Shown here: positions 9,005 to 18,161 of the stretch, piece by piece
Layout of the letters: the number at the start of each line of letters is the position of its first letter
Numbering within the stretch: the first letter of the stretch is position 1
From: Hyphomicrobiaceae bacterium
GTDB lineage: Bacteria > Pseudomonadota > Alphaproteobacteria > Rhizobiales > Devosiaceae
NCBI GenBank assembly: GCA_020638065.1
Contig: JACKJG010000011.1
Coordinates: 1-64,000, forward strand
DNA: 64,000 nucleotides
Reading direction: 5' to 3'
Translations under genes and position numbers: made by a program
The notes under the pieces: generated by a model
The model's input: the letters and a program-made list of their open reading frames with translations, nothing else
Database searches by the model: none
What the model was told of the DNA's origin: nothing

Positions 9005-11521
9005 TTGGCTGAGCAGAAGTCTTCCGTCTTTGTGTCCCGTCCCGTCATCATTTCCATTCTGGCCGCGCTTGGTATAGCCGGCGCTGTCGCGGCACCAACC
9101 GTCGTCGATTGCGCCAGCGCTGATGCGGGCTTTGGAACCTGTGTTCGCCAGAAGCTGGAGAGTGTCGGGGTCGTTCCGGCTGCCCAGCCCGAGGCAGCAG
9201 ACGAGACCGATCAGGGCGAACTGGTCGCCAACCTGAGTGACGCCACGGCAGAAGTTGAGGCCGCAGATGCGACAACGGAACCAGCGCCAGATGCGTCTCC
9301 GCTGATCAATGCCCGGGTCGAACCGGATGGGTCCGCCGTTCTTGTCGGCAGCGCTTCCCCGAACAGTGAAATTCACTTCTTTGCCAACGGCGAACCGATC
9401 GGCTCGACAACCACGGATGATGTCGGCGACTGGGTCTTCATTCCTGATCAGCCCTTGCCGGCAGGCGGCGTGGCGCTGACCACCAATATCGGCGAGTTGA
9501 TGGGCGCAGATGACAGCCAGCCCGATTCACTCGCGATTGTCGTCGATCCAGATGGCGCCAGTGAGCCGCAAGTGGTCGCCGGAAACGCCGCACAGGTCGG
9601 CCAGACATTGACCGATCTCACCGGCATGAATCCGCTTGCAGCCACGCCTGAGGCAGCCGCTGAACCGGGCGCGGCCGAAATGGAAGTCGCGGCAGTCGAG
9701 CCTCAAGCCGAGGTGGCGCAGGAAGAACAACCTTCAGACCGTGCGGTGACGACACCAATCGTGGAGCCTGAACAGGTCGCTGAGGCGGAGACACCTGCCA
9801 CACCTGCAGCGGAGACAGCACCCGCCGAAACGGCAGAGCCGGTAGCTGCCGAGTCTGAAACCCCCGCCGACATGGAAGTCGCGGCCATTGAACCGCAGAC
9901 CACGGCACCCGCCGCCGAACAAACACCGATTGTGGCCGTTCCCGACATCGCCCCGAGCATTGACGCTGTGGAAATCGATGGCAGCGCCAACTTCATCGCC
10001 GGTGCAGGGACCGACGGGACGACCGTCAAGCTCTTCGTGGATGACGTTCTGGTCGGCCAGACAATCGTCGATGGCGGCCGCTGGCTGGTAGAGGCGCAGG
10101 ACGCGCTGACGTCATCGAACCAGCGCATCCGGGCCGAGTTCATTTCGCCTGATGGCCAGACGATCGACGCGCAGCCGGAGGTTAACTTCGTCATCGCGGG
10201 CCTTGAGCCAGATCAGACCGCGCAAGTGTCCGACGCGACGGCTGTTGAGCAGACGGGGCTGAGTCTTTCCGCGGAATCGCTTGCGCCCGCCATTCTGCCG
10301 ACCGAAGCGCCGTTCATTCCCGCTGAAACTGAAGTTGCAGACACCAGTCCGGTGGCAACGCCGGGCGAACCCACGACGGCCACAGGCGACATAGTTCTCC
10401 CCGAGGATCAACTCGCACCGATTGCCCTCCCTGTGACCGCGCCTCTCGTGGTCGCAGAGGGCACGCCGGCGGAAACGGAAATGGCGGCGGGTGAAGAAAC
10501 TCAGCCTGCGGAAGTGACCACCGGTGAGGAGACGCAGCCTTCGGAAATGACCGGGGAACAGCCTGCCGCCGAAGCAGCGCCGACAGCTGAGGCGCCCGCA
10601 ATCATCGAGCAGCCGGCCGGTGAAACGCCTGTGGAACCGCAAATGGCTGCTGAAACCAGTCAGGATGCAGCGTCGGAGGCTCCGGCGGAAAGCGAGTCAC
10701 CTTCCGCAACGAATTCAGGCGAATCGGATGCTCAACCGGCTCCTGCGGCTGACCAGCAGGCAACGGAAGAAGAGCCCGTCACAGAGCCGCCGGTTTCAGC
10801 CGAGATCGTGATCCCCGCCGACCAGTTGGCCCCGGCCGAAATGCCAACCGTGGCGCCTGCCGTTCCGGCTCCGGCGGACGAGCCGGCAGCGGACGCTGCG
10901 CCTTCTGCGGAAAGCAGTGCTGCGGCGGCTGAGGAATCCGCGCCTGCGAGTGAGGATGTCATTATTCCGGCAGACCAACTCGCGCCCGCCGAACTTCCGA
11001 CCGAAGCACCTCCGGTTCCGGTAGAGCCCGAGACGCCGGTTGCGGACGCCCAGCCGAACGGACAGGGTGATAGCGCGCCCGCCACCGAATCCGCGGCCAC
11101 GCCTCAGGCGGTCGAAATACCCGCCGACCAACTGGCCCCGGCTGAATTGCCGACCAGCGCGCCGCCAGTTCCTGCCCCAACGGTTGCCCGTGGCGCAAGC
11201 TCAGGCGATACCCTGATTCCGGTCGATCAGGTGCCACTCGCGGAGATGCCGACCGAGGCGCCCGCCGTGCCGGGCCTCTCTCAAGCCGAAGGTGACGAGG
11301 TTCCGACTTTGACCGTGGTTGCGGTCGGTGAGCCGGGAGAAAACCGGTTCGCATCCGGCAAAGTCATCATTCGGCGTGGCGATAATCTCTGGACGATTTC
11401 GCGCCGCGTCTATGGATTTGGCCGCGATTACGTCCGGATTTTCGAGGCCAACCGCGACAAGATCGAGAACCCGCACTGGATTTATCCGGGGCAGGTGTTC
11501 GAATTGCCCAGCGGCGAATAG
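9005..11521 (+). CDS. Long acidic repeat protein with C-terminal LysM domain
   Basis: An 838-residue Ala/Pro/Glu-rich protein. TTG at 9005 is the only supported start, with AGGAGA at 8995-9000. A hydrophobic N-terminal segment (about residues 11-30, PVIISILAALGIAGAVAAP) should act as membrane anchor or uncleaved signal. Two Ig-like units follow (NARVEPDGSAVLVGSASPNS and the similar AVEIDGSANFIAGAGTDG). A long low-complexity region has five clear copies plus one degenerate copy of a 21-residue motif of the type IPADQLAPAELPT. The C-terminus (about 783-838) is a LysM domain: IRRGDNLWTISRRVYGFG, then NPHWIYPGQVFELP. Peptidoglycan binding across the periplasm is inferred. Confidence 0.87.
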   Translation: MAEQKSSVFVSRPVIISILAALGIAGAVAAPTVVDCASADAGFGTCVRQKLESVGVVPAAQPEAADETDQGELVANLSDATAEVEAADATTEPAPDASPLINARVEPDGSAVLVGSASPNSEIHFFANGEPIGSTTTDDVGDWVFIPDQPLPAGGVALTTNIGELMGADDSQPDSLAIVVDPDGASEPQVVAGNAAQVGQTLTDLTGMNPLAATPEAAAEPGAAEMEVAAVEPQAEVAQEEQPSDRAVTTPIVEPEQVAEAETPATPAAETAPAETAEPVAAESETPADMEVAAIEPQTTAPAAEQTPIVAVPDIAPSIDAVEIDGSANFIAGAGTDGTTVKLFVDDVLVGQTIVDGGRWLVEAQDALTSSNQRIRAEFISPDGQTIDAQPEVNFVIAGLEPDQTAQVSDATAVEQTGLSLSAESLAPAILPTEAPFIPAETEVADTSPVATPGEPTTATGDIVLPEDQLAPIALPVTAPLVVAEGTPAETEMAAGEETQPAEVTTGEETQPSEMTGEQPAAEAAPTAEAPAIIEQPAGETPVEPQMAAETSQDAASEAPAESESPSATNSGESDAQPAPAADQQATEEEPVTEPPVSAEIVIPADQLAPAEMPTVAPAVPAPADEPAADAAPSAESSAAAAEESAPASEDVIIPADQLAPAELPTEAPPVPVEPETPVADAQPNGQGDSAPATESAATPQAVEIPADQLAPAELPTSAPPVPAPTVARGASSGDTLIPVDQVPLAEMPTEAPAVPGLSQAEGDEVPTLTVVAVGEPGENRFASGKVIIRRGDNLWTISRRVYGFGRDYVRIFEANRDKIENPHWIYPGQVFELPSGE
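10259..11272 (+). repeat. Dispersed 21-residue coding repeats in the LysM protein
   Basis: Near-identical units, consensus (V/I)IPADQLAPAELPT-APPVP, start at 10391, 10805, 10958, 11111 and 11210; a degenerate one is at 10259. They are separated by Ala/Glu/Thr-rich spacers of variable length, so this is an interspersed protein repeat and not a simple tandem array. Confidence 0.85.
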
Positions 11522-11540
11522 GCCTGTGACCGAGTGATTG

Positions 11541-11568
11541 CAGGCGCCCAAGGGCGCCTGTTTCATTT
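11541..11568 (+). terminator. Rho-independent terminator after the LysM protein gene
   Basis: A perfect 9-bp stem CAGGCGCCC / GGGCGCCTG with a 2-nt centre, followed by TTTCATTT. It starts 20 nt after the stop codon. Confidence 0.78.
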
Positions 11569-11779
11569 GTGCCCGCATTCATCTGTGTGGCGAAAAGTGG
11601 CCGCCAACCTGAACGGATAATTATCTTTTCTTAAGTTGAGCTTCGAGGTAGCGCGGCCTAGACCAATGCCGGAAGCCGGGGCCAGCCGGCGGCGCTGAGA
11701 GGTCACCGCGACACGACAGACCAAGACGGCTTCCAGACAAACGCTCCCAACGAATGTGGAGCAAATCAAGGAGTGAGAT

Positions 11780-12040
11780 ATGCGCACTCTATTCATCACC
11801 GCTGCAGCTGCAGCACTCCTGTCGACATCGGCTATGGCCTTCCCGCTGCATTCCACGCAGGGCACAGTCGAGTATTTCGACCTGTCAACCGGGGCACTTC
11901 GCCTGAGTGACGGCATCAACTATACGCTGCCGGACAATTTCCAGGATCCGGGCCTCGTTGATGGCGCCATGGTCAAACTGATCTGGGACGCACAGGGTCA
12001 GCAGCACATGGTGCAGTCCCTGGCCATCGAGCGACTCTAG
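11780..12040 (+). CDS. DUF1344 family small secreted protein
   Basis: An 86-residue protein with a signal peptide (MRTLFITAAAAALLSTSAMA, likely cut after AMA). The mature part is a small beta domain with the pattern GTVEYFDLSTGALRLSDG, then YTLPDNF and LVDGAMVKLIW, which fits the DUF1344 family common in rhizobia. AAGGAG lies 7 nt before the ATG. A periplasmic location is inferred and function is unknown. A monocistronic unit is suggested by terminators on both sides. Confidence 0.8.
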   Translation: MRTLFITAAAAALLSTSAMAFPLHSTQGTVEYFDLSTGALRLSDGINYTLPDNFQDPGLVDGAMVKLIWDAQGQQHMVQSLAIERL

Positions 12041-12059
12041 TCTCGCAAACGCCAAATTT

Positions 12060-12088
12060 GGCGGAGGGCACGCGCCCCCCGCCATTTT
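12060..12088 (+). terminator. Probable terminator after the DUF1344 gene
   Basis: A GC-rich hairpin, GGCGGAGGGC / GCCCCCCGCC with one mismatch and an ACGC loop, followed by ATTTTC. It lies 20 nt after the DUF1344 stop codon. Confidence 0.68.
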
Positions 12089-12159
12089 CATGCCTTCAGC
12101 GCGTATCGTTTGGACATTCCTGATCCATTCCGACTTGATCCGCAGCCCGACACCGCTTA

Positions 12160-12177
12160 TATCGCAATCTTACGATA
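12160..12177. promoter_or_regulatory. Imperfect 18-bp dyad, likely ArsR-family operator
   Basis: TATCGCAATCTTACGATA is an imperfect palindrome (TATCG..../....CGATA) located 15 nt before the ArsR start codon. Position and symmetry are typical of autoregulated ArsR/SmtB operators. Confidence 0.62.
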
Positions 12178-12191
12178 AATGGGTACCGCCA

Positions 12192-12503
12192 ATGCAGGAC
12201 GATTTGCTTGCCGTCCAGTTGCGGGCGCTGGGCCATCCGGTCCGGCTCTCGATTCTGCGTCTTCTGGCGCAAACACAGAATGAATGCTGCTGCGCAAGCG
12301 TGGTCGATCAATTGCCGCTCGCGCAATCGACCGTCTCGCAACACATCAAGGTTCTGCTCGATGCCGGCCTGATCGAACGCTGTTCGAAGGGCACCCGCAA
12401 TTACTACGTGTTGTCGGCGGAACGCTTTGAGGCCGTTTCTTCGGCCTTTTCCGGATTGGCGGACGGGCTGACACGCTCAACCCGACTTGAAGCAACAGAA
12501 TAG
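12192..12503 (+). CDS. ArsR/SmtB family transcriptional regulator
   Basis: A 103-residue winged-helix repressor. The start at 12192 (MQDDLLAVQLRALGHP) is preferred because the family begins shortly before the LRALGHPVRLSIL helix and the operator-like dyad lies just upstream. The DNA-recognition helix is LAQSTVSQHIKVLLDAGLI. A cysteine cluster, NECCCAS (about residues 33-39), sits where classical ArsR sensors have ELCVCDL, so metal(loid) or thiol-reactive ligand sensing is plausible. It is followed after 8 nt by an Atm1-type exporter, its probable regulatory target. Confidence 0.87.
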   Translation: MQDDLLAVQLRALGHPVRLSILRLLAQTQNECCCASVVDQLPLAQSTVSQHIKVLLDAGLIERCSKGTRNYYVLSAERFEAVSSAFSGLADGLTRSTRLEATE

Positions 12504-12511
12504 GACATTTC

Positions 12512-14410
12512 ATGGCTAATCAGGCCGAAACGGCGAAACCCAGCGTTTCCGCCGATCAGGGATCGTTGCTCCACACCATTGCCAATCTGTGGGCCTATAT
12601 GTGGCCAGCCCAGCGGCCCGATCTCAAGCGCCGCGTTCTCTACGCGCTGGCCGCGCTTCTGGTGGCCAAAGCGGCGTCATCGCTGGCACCATTCGCCTAC
12701 AAGGCTATCATCGACTCTCTGGGCGTCGCCGAGGCCGACCAGACCCTTGTGCTCGGCATAGCCATGCCATTGCTGATGGTCGCCGCATATGCGCTGGCGA
12801 CCGTGATGGACAGCGGGTTCTCGCAATTGCGCGACGTCCTGTTCGCGCGGGTCGGCCAGAACGCGGTACGCACGCTCGCCTACCAGACCTTCACGCACCT
12901 GCATCAATTGTCTTTGCGCTACCACCTGCAGCGGCGCACCGGCGGACTGAGCCGGGTCATCGAACGTGGTATCAAGGGCATCGAAGTCATCGTGCGCTTC
13001 ACCATGCTCAACACGGCACCCACGCTGGTCGAGTTTCTCGTGGTGGGCATCATCTTCGTCACTATGTTCGGCATTTCCTATCTGGGCGTCCTGATTGTCA
13101 CCATCTGGGCCTACATCTGGTTCACGATCCGCGCATCGAACTGGCGTATCGGTATTCGCCGCAAGATGAACGAAAGCGACACAGAAGCCAATTCCAAGGC
13201 CATCGACAGCCTTTTGAACTTCGAGACGGTCAAGTATTTCGGAAACGAGAAGATGGAGGCGGAACGCTTCGATCAGTCGATGGCACAATATGAAAGCGCC
13301 ACCGTCTCCATGTGGTCGAGCCTCGGCATACTCAATTTCGGGCAGGCCATCATCTTCTGGACCGGCACCGCCATCATCGGGATCATGGCAGCGATGGGCG
13401 TGCTGAACGGCAACCTGACGGTCGGCGACTATGTGCTGATCATGGCCTTTCTGATGCAGATCTACCGCCCGCTCAACATGATCGGATTTGTCTATCGTGA
13501 AATCCGGCAGGGACTGGCCGACATCGAGGAAATGTTCAAACTGCTCGATCAGACCCCCGAAATTGTGGATGGCCCGAACGCGCAACCACTCGCCATTTCG
13601 GGTCCCGTGATCCGGTTCGAAAACGTCTCGTTCCACTATGACGCCGACCGTCCGATCCTGCACGATGTCAGCTTTGAGGTGCCTGCCGGCAAAACGGTCG
13701 CGGTCGTCGGTCCGTCCGGTGCCGGCAAGTCGACCATTTCACGGCTGATCTATCGCTTCTACGATGTGACCGGCGGCAAGGTAACGATCGACGGCCAGGA
13801 CGTTCGTGACGTGACTCAGGAAAGCTTGCGCGCCGCTATCGGCATGGTTCCGCAAGATACCGTGCTCTTCAACGAAACCATCGCCTACAACATAAATTAC
13901 GGCCGTCCCGGAGCCCACGCCGATGAGGTCGAACAGGCGGCGAAAATGGCTCAGATCGGCGACTTCATTGCGACTCTGCCAAAGGGTTTCGATACCATGG
14001 TGGGCGAGCGCGGGCTCAAGCTTTCGGGCGGCGAAAAACAGCGCGTCGCCATCGCGCGGACCATTCTCAAGGCGCCGCCAATCCTCATTCTCGACGAGGC
14101 GACGTCCGCACTTGATACCCAAACCGAGCGGGATATCCAATCAGCGCTCGATGCAGTTTCAAAGGGCCGCACGACCCTGGTTATCGCGCACAGGCTCTCG
14201 ACGGTCATCAATGCAGACGAGATCATCGTCCTGAAAGCCGGACGCATCGTAGAACGCGGCAATCACAGAAATCTGCTTGGCCAGGACGGACTTTATGCAG
14301 AGATGTGGCAACGCCAGCTTGAGGTGACCCAGGCCGAGGAGAAGCTGCGCGAAACTCGTGAAAACGATGACGAGGGCTATGTCATCGCCGACCGGCCGGC
14401 CGCTGAGTAG
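12512..14410 (+). CDS. Atm1/HMT1-type ABC exporter (fused membrane and ATPase domains)
   Basis: A 632-residue half-transporter that works as a homodimer in the inner membrane. The N-terminal ~330 residues hold six predicted membrane helices and the family mark ETVKYFGNEKMEAERF. The ATPase domain has Walker A GPSGAGKST, signature LSGGEKQRVAIAR, and Walker B ILILDEATSALD. Atm1/HMT1 relatives export glutathione-linked or metal-thiol compounds; the bacterial Novosphingobium protein gives heavy-metal tolerance. Pairing with a cysteine-bearing ArsR regulator 8 nt upstream supports a metal or thiol-stress role, by inference. Confidence 0.9.
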   Translation: MANQAETAKPSVSADQGSLLHTIANLWAYMWPAQRPDLKRRVLYALAALLVAKAASSLAPFAYKAIIDSLGVAEADQTLVLGIAMPLLMVAAYALATVMDSGFSQLRDVLFARVGQNAVRTLAYQTFTHLHQLSLRYHLQRRTGGLSRVIERGIKGIEVIVRFTMLNTAPTLVEFLVVGIIFVTMFGISYLGVLIVTIWAYIWFTIRASNWRIGIRRKMNESDTEANSKAIDSLLNFETVKYFGNEKMEAERFDQSMAQYESATVSMWSSLGILNFGQAIIFWTGTAIIGIMAAMGVLNGNLTVGDYVLIMAFLMQIYRPLNMIGFVYREIRQGLADIEEMFKLLDQTPEIVDGPNAQPLAISGPVIRFENVSFHYDADRPILHDVSFEVPAGKTVAVVGPSGAGKSTISRLIYRFYDVTGGKVTIDGQDVRDVTQESLRAAIGMVPQDTVLFNETIAYNINYGRPGAHADEVEQAAKMAQIGDFIATLPKGFDTMVGERGLKLSGGEKQRVAIARTILKAPPILILDEATSALDTQTERDIQSALDAVSKGRTTLVIAHRLSTVINADEIIVLKAGRIVERGNHRNLLGQDGLYAEMWQRQLEVTQAEEKLRETRENDDEGYVIADRPAAE

Positions 14411-14798
14411 CGATGGGCGGCCCGGAGGGACAAATCGTTCCGGTGGAAAGATTTGAGCCACGAGAACGCCGAGCGACGCCGCGAAGTGCAGCCGAAGTCG
14501 GCGCGAAACATCAAGCGCAAGCTCTTGTCGAGCTCATGCCGGTTTCGAATGACCGAAACCTTGGGTGAGGGCCTAGACGAGAGGCACAACCTGGCTCGCA
14601 CCAAACAAGTCACCTCAAACAAGCATTGACGTGCAACCTCGCGTGAAGCACGTCGCGATTGAAAGTGCCGTCAGCCTGACGCGTCGCCCGTGACCACTGG
14701 CATGCACATTCTTCAAAATGGCTAGATTGATCAATTGCGCACATCACAACAAAAAGGCCCGCCGAAGCGGGCCTTTGGATCCTTAGGTGTGGGAGAGT
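14411..14798. other. Intergenic region between convergent transporter genes
   Basis: This 388-nt stretch separates the Atm1-type exporter from the RND operon. No coding frame with convincing composition is seen on either strand. The only clear element is the hairpin at 14753-14776. Confidence 0.6.
14751..14776 (-). terminator. Rho-independent terminator of the RND efflux operon
   Basis: A perfect 10-bp stem AAAGGCCCGC / GCGGGCCTTT with a 4-nt loop (TTCG when read on the minus strand). On the minus strand it is followed by more T residues, so it ends the leftward RND operon; it may also serve the exporter transcript from the left. Confidence 0.83.
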
Positions 14799-17700
14799 TT
14801 ACTCTGCTGCCTGCCGCGACACCACGGTAACCCCGTTGCGTTCGGTTTCGACAAGGCCCGTTTGGTCGGCCGTCATGTAGTGGGCAACGCTGTCAACCCC
14901 GGCCATCGCGGCCCCTTCAGGTATGGCGTCGTCAACCGCTTCCGCTTTCCGCCGTCCGAACAAGGCCCGGAAAGGCCAGGCAATGATGCGCCCGATCCAG
15001 CGCAGCAGCCGGCCGAACCAGCCATTCCAGATGACCGACGGCGCGGTGACCATGACCGGCACCATGACCAGCGTTAGCGCGGTCGAGACGAACAGGCCGG
15101 AAACCAGCGCGGAACTCAGGTGCACGAACCAGGATCCGGAAAGGCCGCCTGCGACCACTTCGCGGCGAATGAAGTCGAACTCGATATTCAGTGCCATTGG
15201 AATAACACCCAGAGCCGTCACTGTGGCTGTGAGCAGCACGGGCCGGATACGCTGCGAGGTCGTCAACAGCATGGCCTTGATCGGCTCGACTTTATCTTCA
15301 CGCGCATAATGGTTGTAGGTGTCGATCAGAACGATGCCGTTCTTCACCACGATGCCGGTAAGGGCCACCATGCCGAGCCCGGTCATGATCGCCGAGAACG
15401 ACATGCCGGTCACCAGCATGCCCGCAAGCACACCCGCCGTCGACATGATCACGGTCGAAAGCGTCACCGCCACCTGCCAGAAGCTGTTATATTCCATCAG
15501 CAGCACCAGGAAGATCAGGAACATGGCTCCACCAAACGCCTTGAGAATGAAGGCATTGGTGTCGCCGATCTGCTCCGCTGCGCCGCCGTAGATGACCTGA
15601 ACGTCGCTTGGCCAGTTTTGCTGGGCAACCCAGGCCTTGATGTCATCGATCTTGTCTGAGGCGAGAATCGGCTTGCCATCGGCGTCGACTGCGTTTTCGG
15701 CGATATTGGCAGCCACCGGCATGTAATAGACGCCGTCGCGGCGGCTAACATTGGCAACCTTTGGTTTTGCGACGCGCGTAATGAAGTTCGAAACCGGCAC
15801 CAGACCCTTGGCCGTGGCGATCCGCATGGAGTCCAGAGCATCGAACGTGCGTTCGTCCTGGGGCAGTCTAGCCTGAATATCCAGTTCGTCCGTCGCATCG
15901 TCCGGGCGATAGGAGCCAAGCCGCACGCCGGTCGTCACGAGCTGCACATAGGGGCTGAGTTCACGCACACCGATGCCGTATTCTGCGGCCTTGACCCTGT
16001 CGACCTTGATTTCCCAGTCGATGCCGGGGGCAGGGCGGCCGTCCTCGACGTCGACCGTGTCACCCAGATCGTTCTTGATGTAATCGCTGAGCTGGGCAAC
16101 TGCCGGCGCAAGGTCCCCGTAATTGTCGGATTCCACGCGCAGATTGATGGCCTTGCCCGCCGGCGGACCGTTTTCCTGTGCGCTGATCTGAACCTCGAGC
16201 CCGGGAATGTTCTTCACGCGGTCGCGGATGTTCTGAAAGATCTCCGCTGCGGGAACGCGCTCATTCCACGGCATGAGCTGCAGGCTGAGCGTGCCGATCG
16301 TATTGGGCGGGGTGTTTCCGCTGCCCAGGCCCGATCCGCCACCGAAGGTCAGGATAGAGTCCTGAATGCCCTGCACCTGCAAGACCTGATGTTCGACCTC
16401 GCGAAGATAGTCACGAATTTCGGTCGGCGAGTAATTACCGATCGCAACCACGGCGACCGTGCCATATTCCGGCTCGGACGCGGGAAAGGCCTCAGTGCCA
16501 GTCGGGTTCGCGATATAGGCCGCGAATATTGCGCCAACAATTGAAAAGCCGACGGCAAGCGTGATGATCGGGTGCCGCAGAAGCGTCTGCATGAAACGGA
16601 CATAGCCGCCAGTCAGGCCACGCACCTTTTTGACGTCGAATTCTTCGGGATACATGACCAGGCGGGCTTCTTCGACCTCCCGTTCCGTCACCTTGCCGCG
16701 CGGCAGCATCGCCCCGATAATCGGCATGAAGACGAGGGCGGAAAGAAGCGAAGCGCCCATCACCACGATCACGGTGATTGGAAGCTGGCTCATGAACTTG
16801 CCGATAATGCCCGGCCAGAACAGCAGCGGCACAAATGCGCCAAGCGTTGTCGCCGTGGCGGAAACCACCGGCACAAACATCTTGCGCGCCGCCTGAATGA
16901 AGGCTTCCCGCCGGCTCACGCCTTCTGCGAGCTTTCGTTCGGCATATTCCACCACGACGATCGGATCATCAACGAGCACACCGACCGCGATCACCAGACC
17001 GAACATGACCATCATGTTCACGGTCATGCCGAAGATCTGCACGAACAGGAAAGCGATCATGAACGAGATCGGGATCGAGGTGCCGATCATGATGGCGGGC
17101 CTCAGGCCGAGCGTCGCCACGCACATGATCATGACGAGCGCGACGGCGGTCAGAACCGCGGCTTCGAGAGAACGATAAAGCGCCTTGGTGTTTTCCGCCT
17201 GATCGAGCAGGAAGGAATGATGCAGTCCCTGCGGCCAATCAGCAGTGTATTCGGAGGTGATCCTGCGGACCTCGTCCGACACTTCAATGACGTTGGTGCC
17301 CAGTTTCTTGGTCACGCCAAGCGTAATGGCTGGCGAGCCGTTTACATAGGCATACTGCGTCGCGTCCTTGAACGTGCGGGTAATGCTTGCCACGTCGCCA
17401 AAGGTCACGGTCGTACCGTCCGCCGTTTTAAGCGGCAGATTGTAGACGTCCTGTGCCGTCGTGATCAGGCCGGGCACCTCGACATTGAACGAGCCGTGAC
17501 CCGTATCGAGCGTTCCACCGGCAACCACCAGATTGTTCTTGGCCAGAGCGTCAAAAAGCTGGGCCGCCGTCAACCCATATGCGTCGAGCCGTTCGAGATC
17601 GATCACGACCTCAAGCACCTCGTCGCGCGATCCGGAAATCGTCACGTCCTGAACCGTGCTGATGTTTTTCAGAGCGTCCTGCAAATCCTTGGCGCGGTTG

Positions 17701-18161
17701 ACCAGCGTGCGTTCCGGCATGTCGCCGTAGATGGCGACGGAAATGACCGGAATGTCCTGGAACGAAATCTCGGTGACCGTCGGTTCCTTGGCATCCGCAG
17801 GTAGCTCGGACGACACGCCATCAAGCTTGGCGCGGATATCGCTGAGCGCCTGATCCTTGTCGGTATTGACGTCGAATTGCAGCAGAACCGACACATGGCC
17901 GGTCGTGGAGGTCGAGGTGATGACATCGAGACCGTCAATGTCCTTGAGCCGATCCTCGACCGGCTTTGCAATCAGCCGTTCCGCATCGCGCGGCGCAATG
18001 CCGGTCTGGCTGACCGAGACATAGAAATACGGGATATCGATCGCCGGGAAGCTCTCTTTTGGCAGCGCCACGTAGGCGGAAAAACCCGCCAGCAACAGCA
18101 GCACCATTACCGTCAGAACGACGCGTGGCGCCCTCAGAACGCGTTCGAGAAAATCGATCAT
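14799..18161 (-). CDS. RND efflux transporter, AcrB/MexB-like permease
   Basis: A 1120-residue inner-membrane proton-driven pump of the AcrB/AcrD/AcrF family. A first membrane helix (VVLTVMVLLLLAGFSAYVAL) is followed by a large periplasmic loop, then a helix bundle with GVLVDDPIVVVEYAERK, the conserved fourth-helix segment with the two proton-relay Asp residues; a second loop and bundle repeat the pattern. Its start overlaps the adaptor gene by 4 nt. No outer-membrane TolC-type gene is nearby, so a remote partner is expected. The substrate cannot be read from the sequence. Confidence 0.93.
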   Translation of the reverse strand: MIDFLERVLRAPRVVLTVMVLLLLAGFSAYVALPKESFPAIDIPYFYVSVSQTGIAPRDAERLIAKPVEDRLKDIDGLDVITSTSTTGHVSVLLQFDVNTDKDQALSDIRAKLDGVSSELPADAKEPTVTEISFQDIPVISVAIYGDMPERTLVNRAKDLQDALKNISTVQDVTISGSRDEVLEVVIDLERLDAYGLTAAQLFDALAKNNLVVAGGTLDTGHGSFNVEVPGLITTAQDVYNLPLKTADGTTVTFGDVASITRTFKDATQYAYVNGSPAITLGVTKKLGTNVIEVSDEVRRITSEYTADWPQGLHHSFLLDQAENTKALYRSLEAAVLTAVALVMIMCVATLGLRPAIMIGTSIPISFMIAFLFVQIFGMTVNMMVMFGLVIAVGVLVDDPIVVVEYAERKLAEGVSRREAFIQAARKMFVPVVSATATTLGAFVPLLFWPGIIGKFMSQLPITVIVVMGASLLSALVFMPIIGAMLPRGKVTEREVEEARLVMYPEEFDVKKVRGLTGGYVRFMQTLLRHPIITLAVGFSIVGAIFAAYIANPTGTEAFPASEPEYGTVAVVAIGNYSPTEIRDYLREVEHQVLQVQGIQDSILTFGGGSGLGSGNTPPNTIGTLSLQLMPWNERVPAAEIFQNIRDRVKNIPGLEVQISAQENGPPAGKAINLRVESDNYGDLAPAVAQLSDYIKNDLGDTVDVEDGRPAPGIDWEIKVDRVKAAEYGIGVRELSPYVQLVTTGVRLGSYRPDDATDELDIQARLPQDERTFDALDSMRIATAKGLVPVSNFITRVAKPKVANVSRRDGVYYMPVAANIAENAVDADGKPILASDKIDDIKAWVAQQNWPSDVQVIYGGAAEQIGDTNAFILKAFGGAMFLIFLVLLMEYNSFWQVAVTLSTVIMSTAGVLAGMLVTGMSFSAIMTGLGMVALTGIVVKNGIVLIDTYNHYAREDKVEPIKAMLLTTSQRIRPVLLTATVTALGVIPMALNIEFDFIRREVVAGGLSGSWFVHLSSALVSGLFVSTALTLVMVPVMVTAPSVIWNGWFGRLLRWIGRIIAWPFRALFGRRKAEAVDDAIPEGAAMAGVDSVAHYMTADQTGLVETERNGVTVVSRQAAE

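Noticed and set aside
14377..14622. 81-codon minus-strand ORF in the gap after the ABC exporter
   Set aside because: It overlaps the end of the exporter gene, has no ribosome site and shows no protein-like pattern.
16572..17804. 410-codon plus-strand frame inside the RND pump gene
   Set aside because: It is the His/Asp/Arg-rich antisense of a well-defined RND permease.
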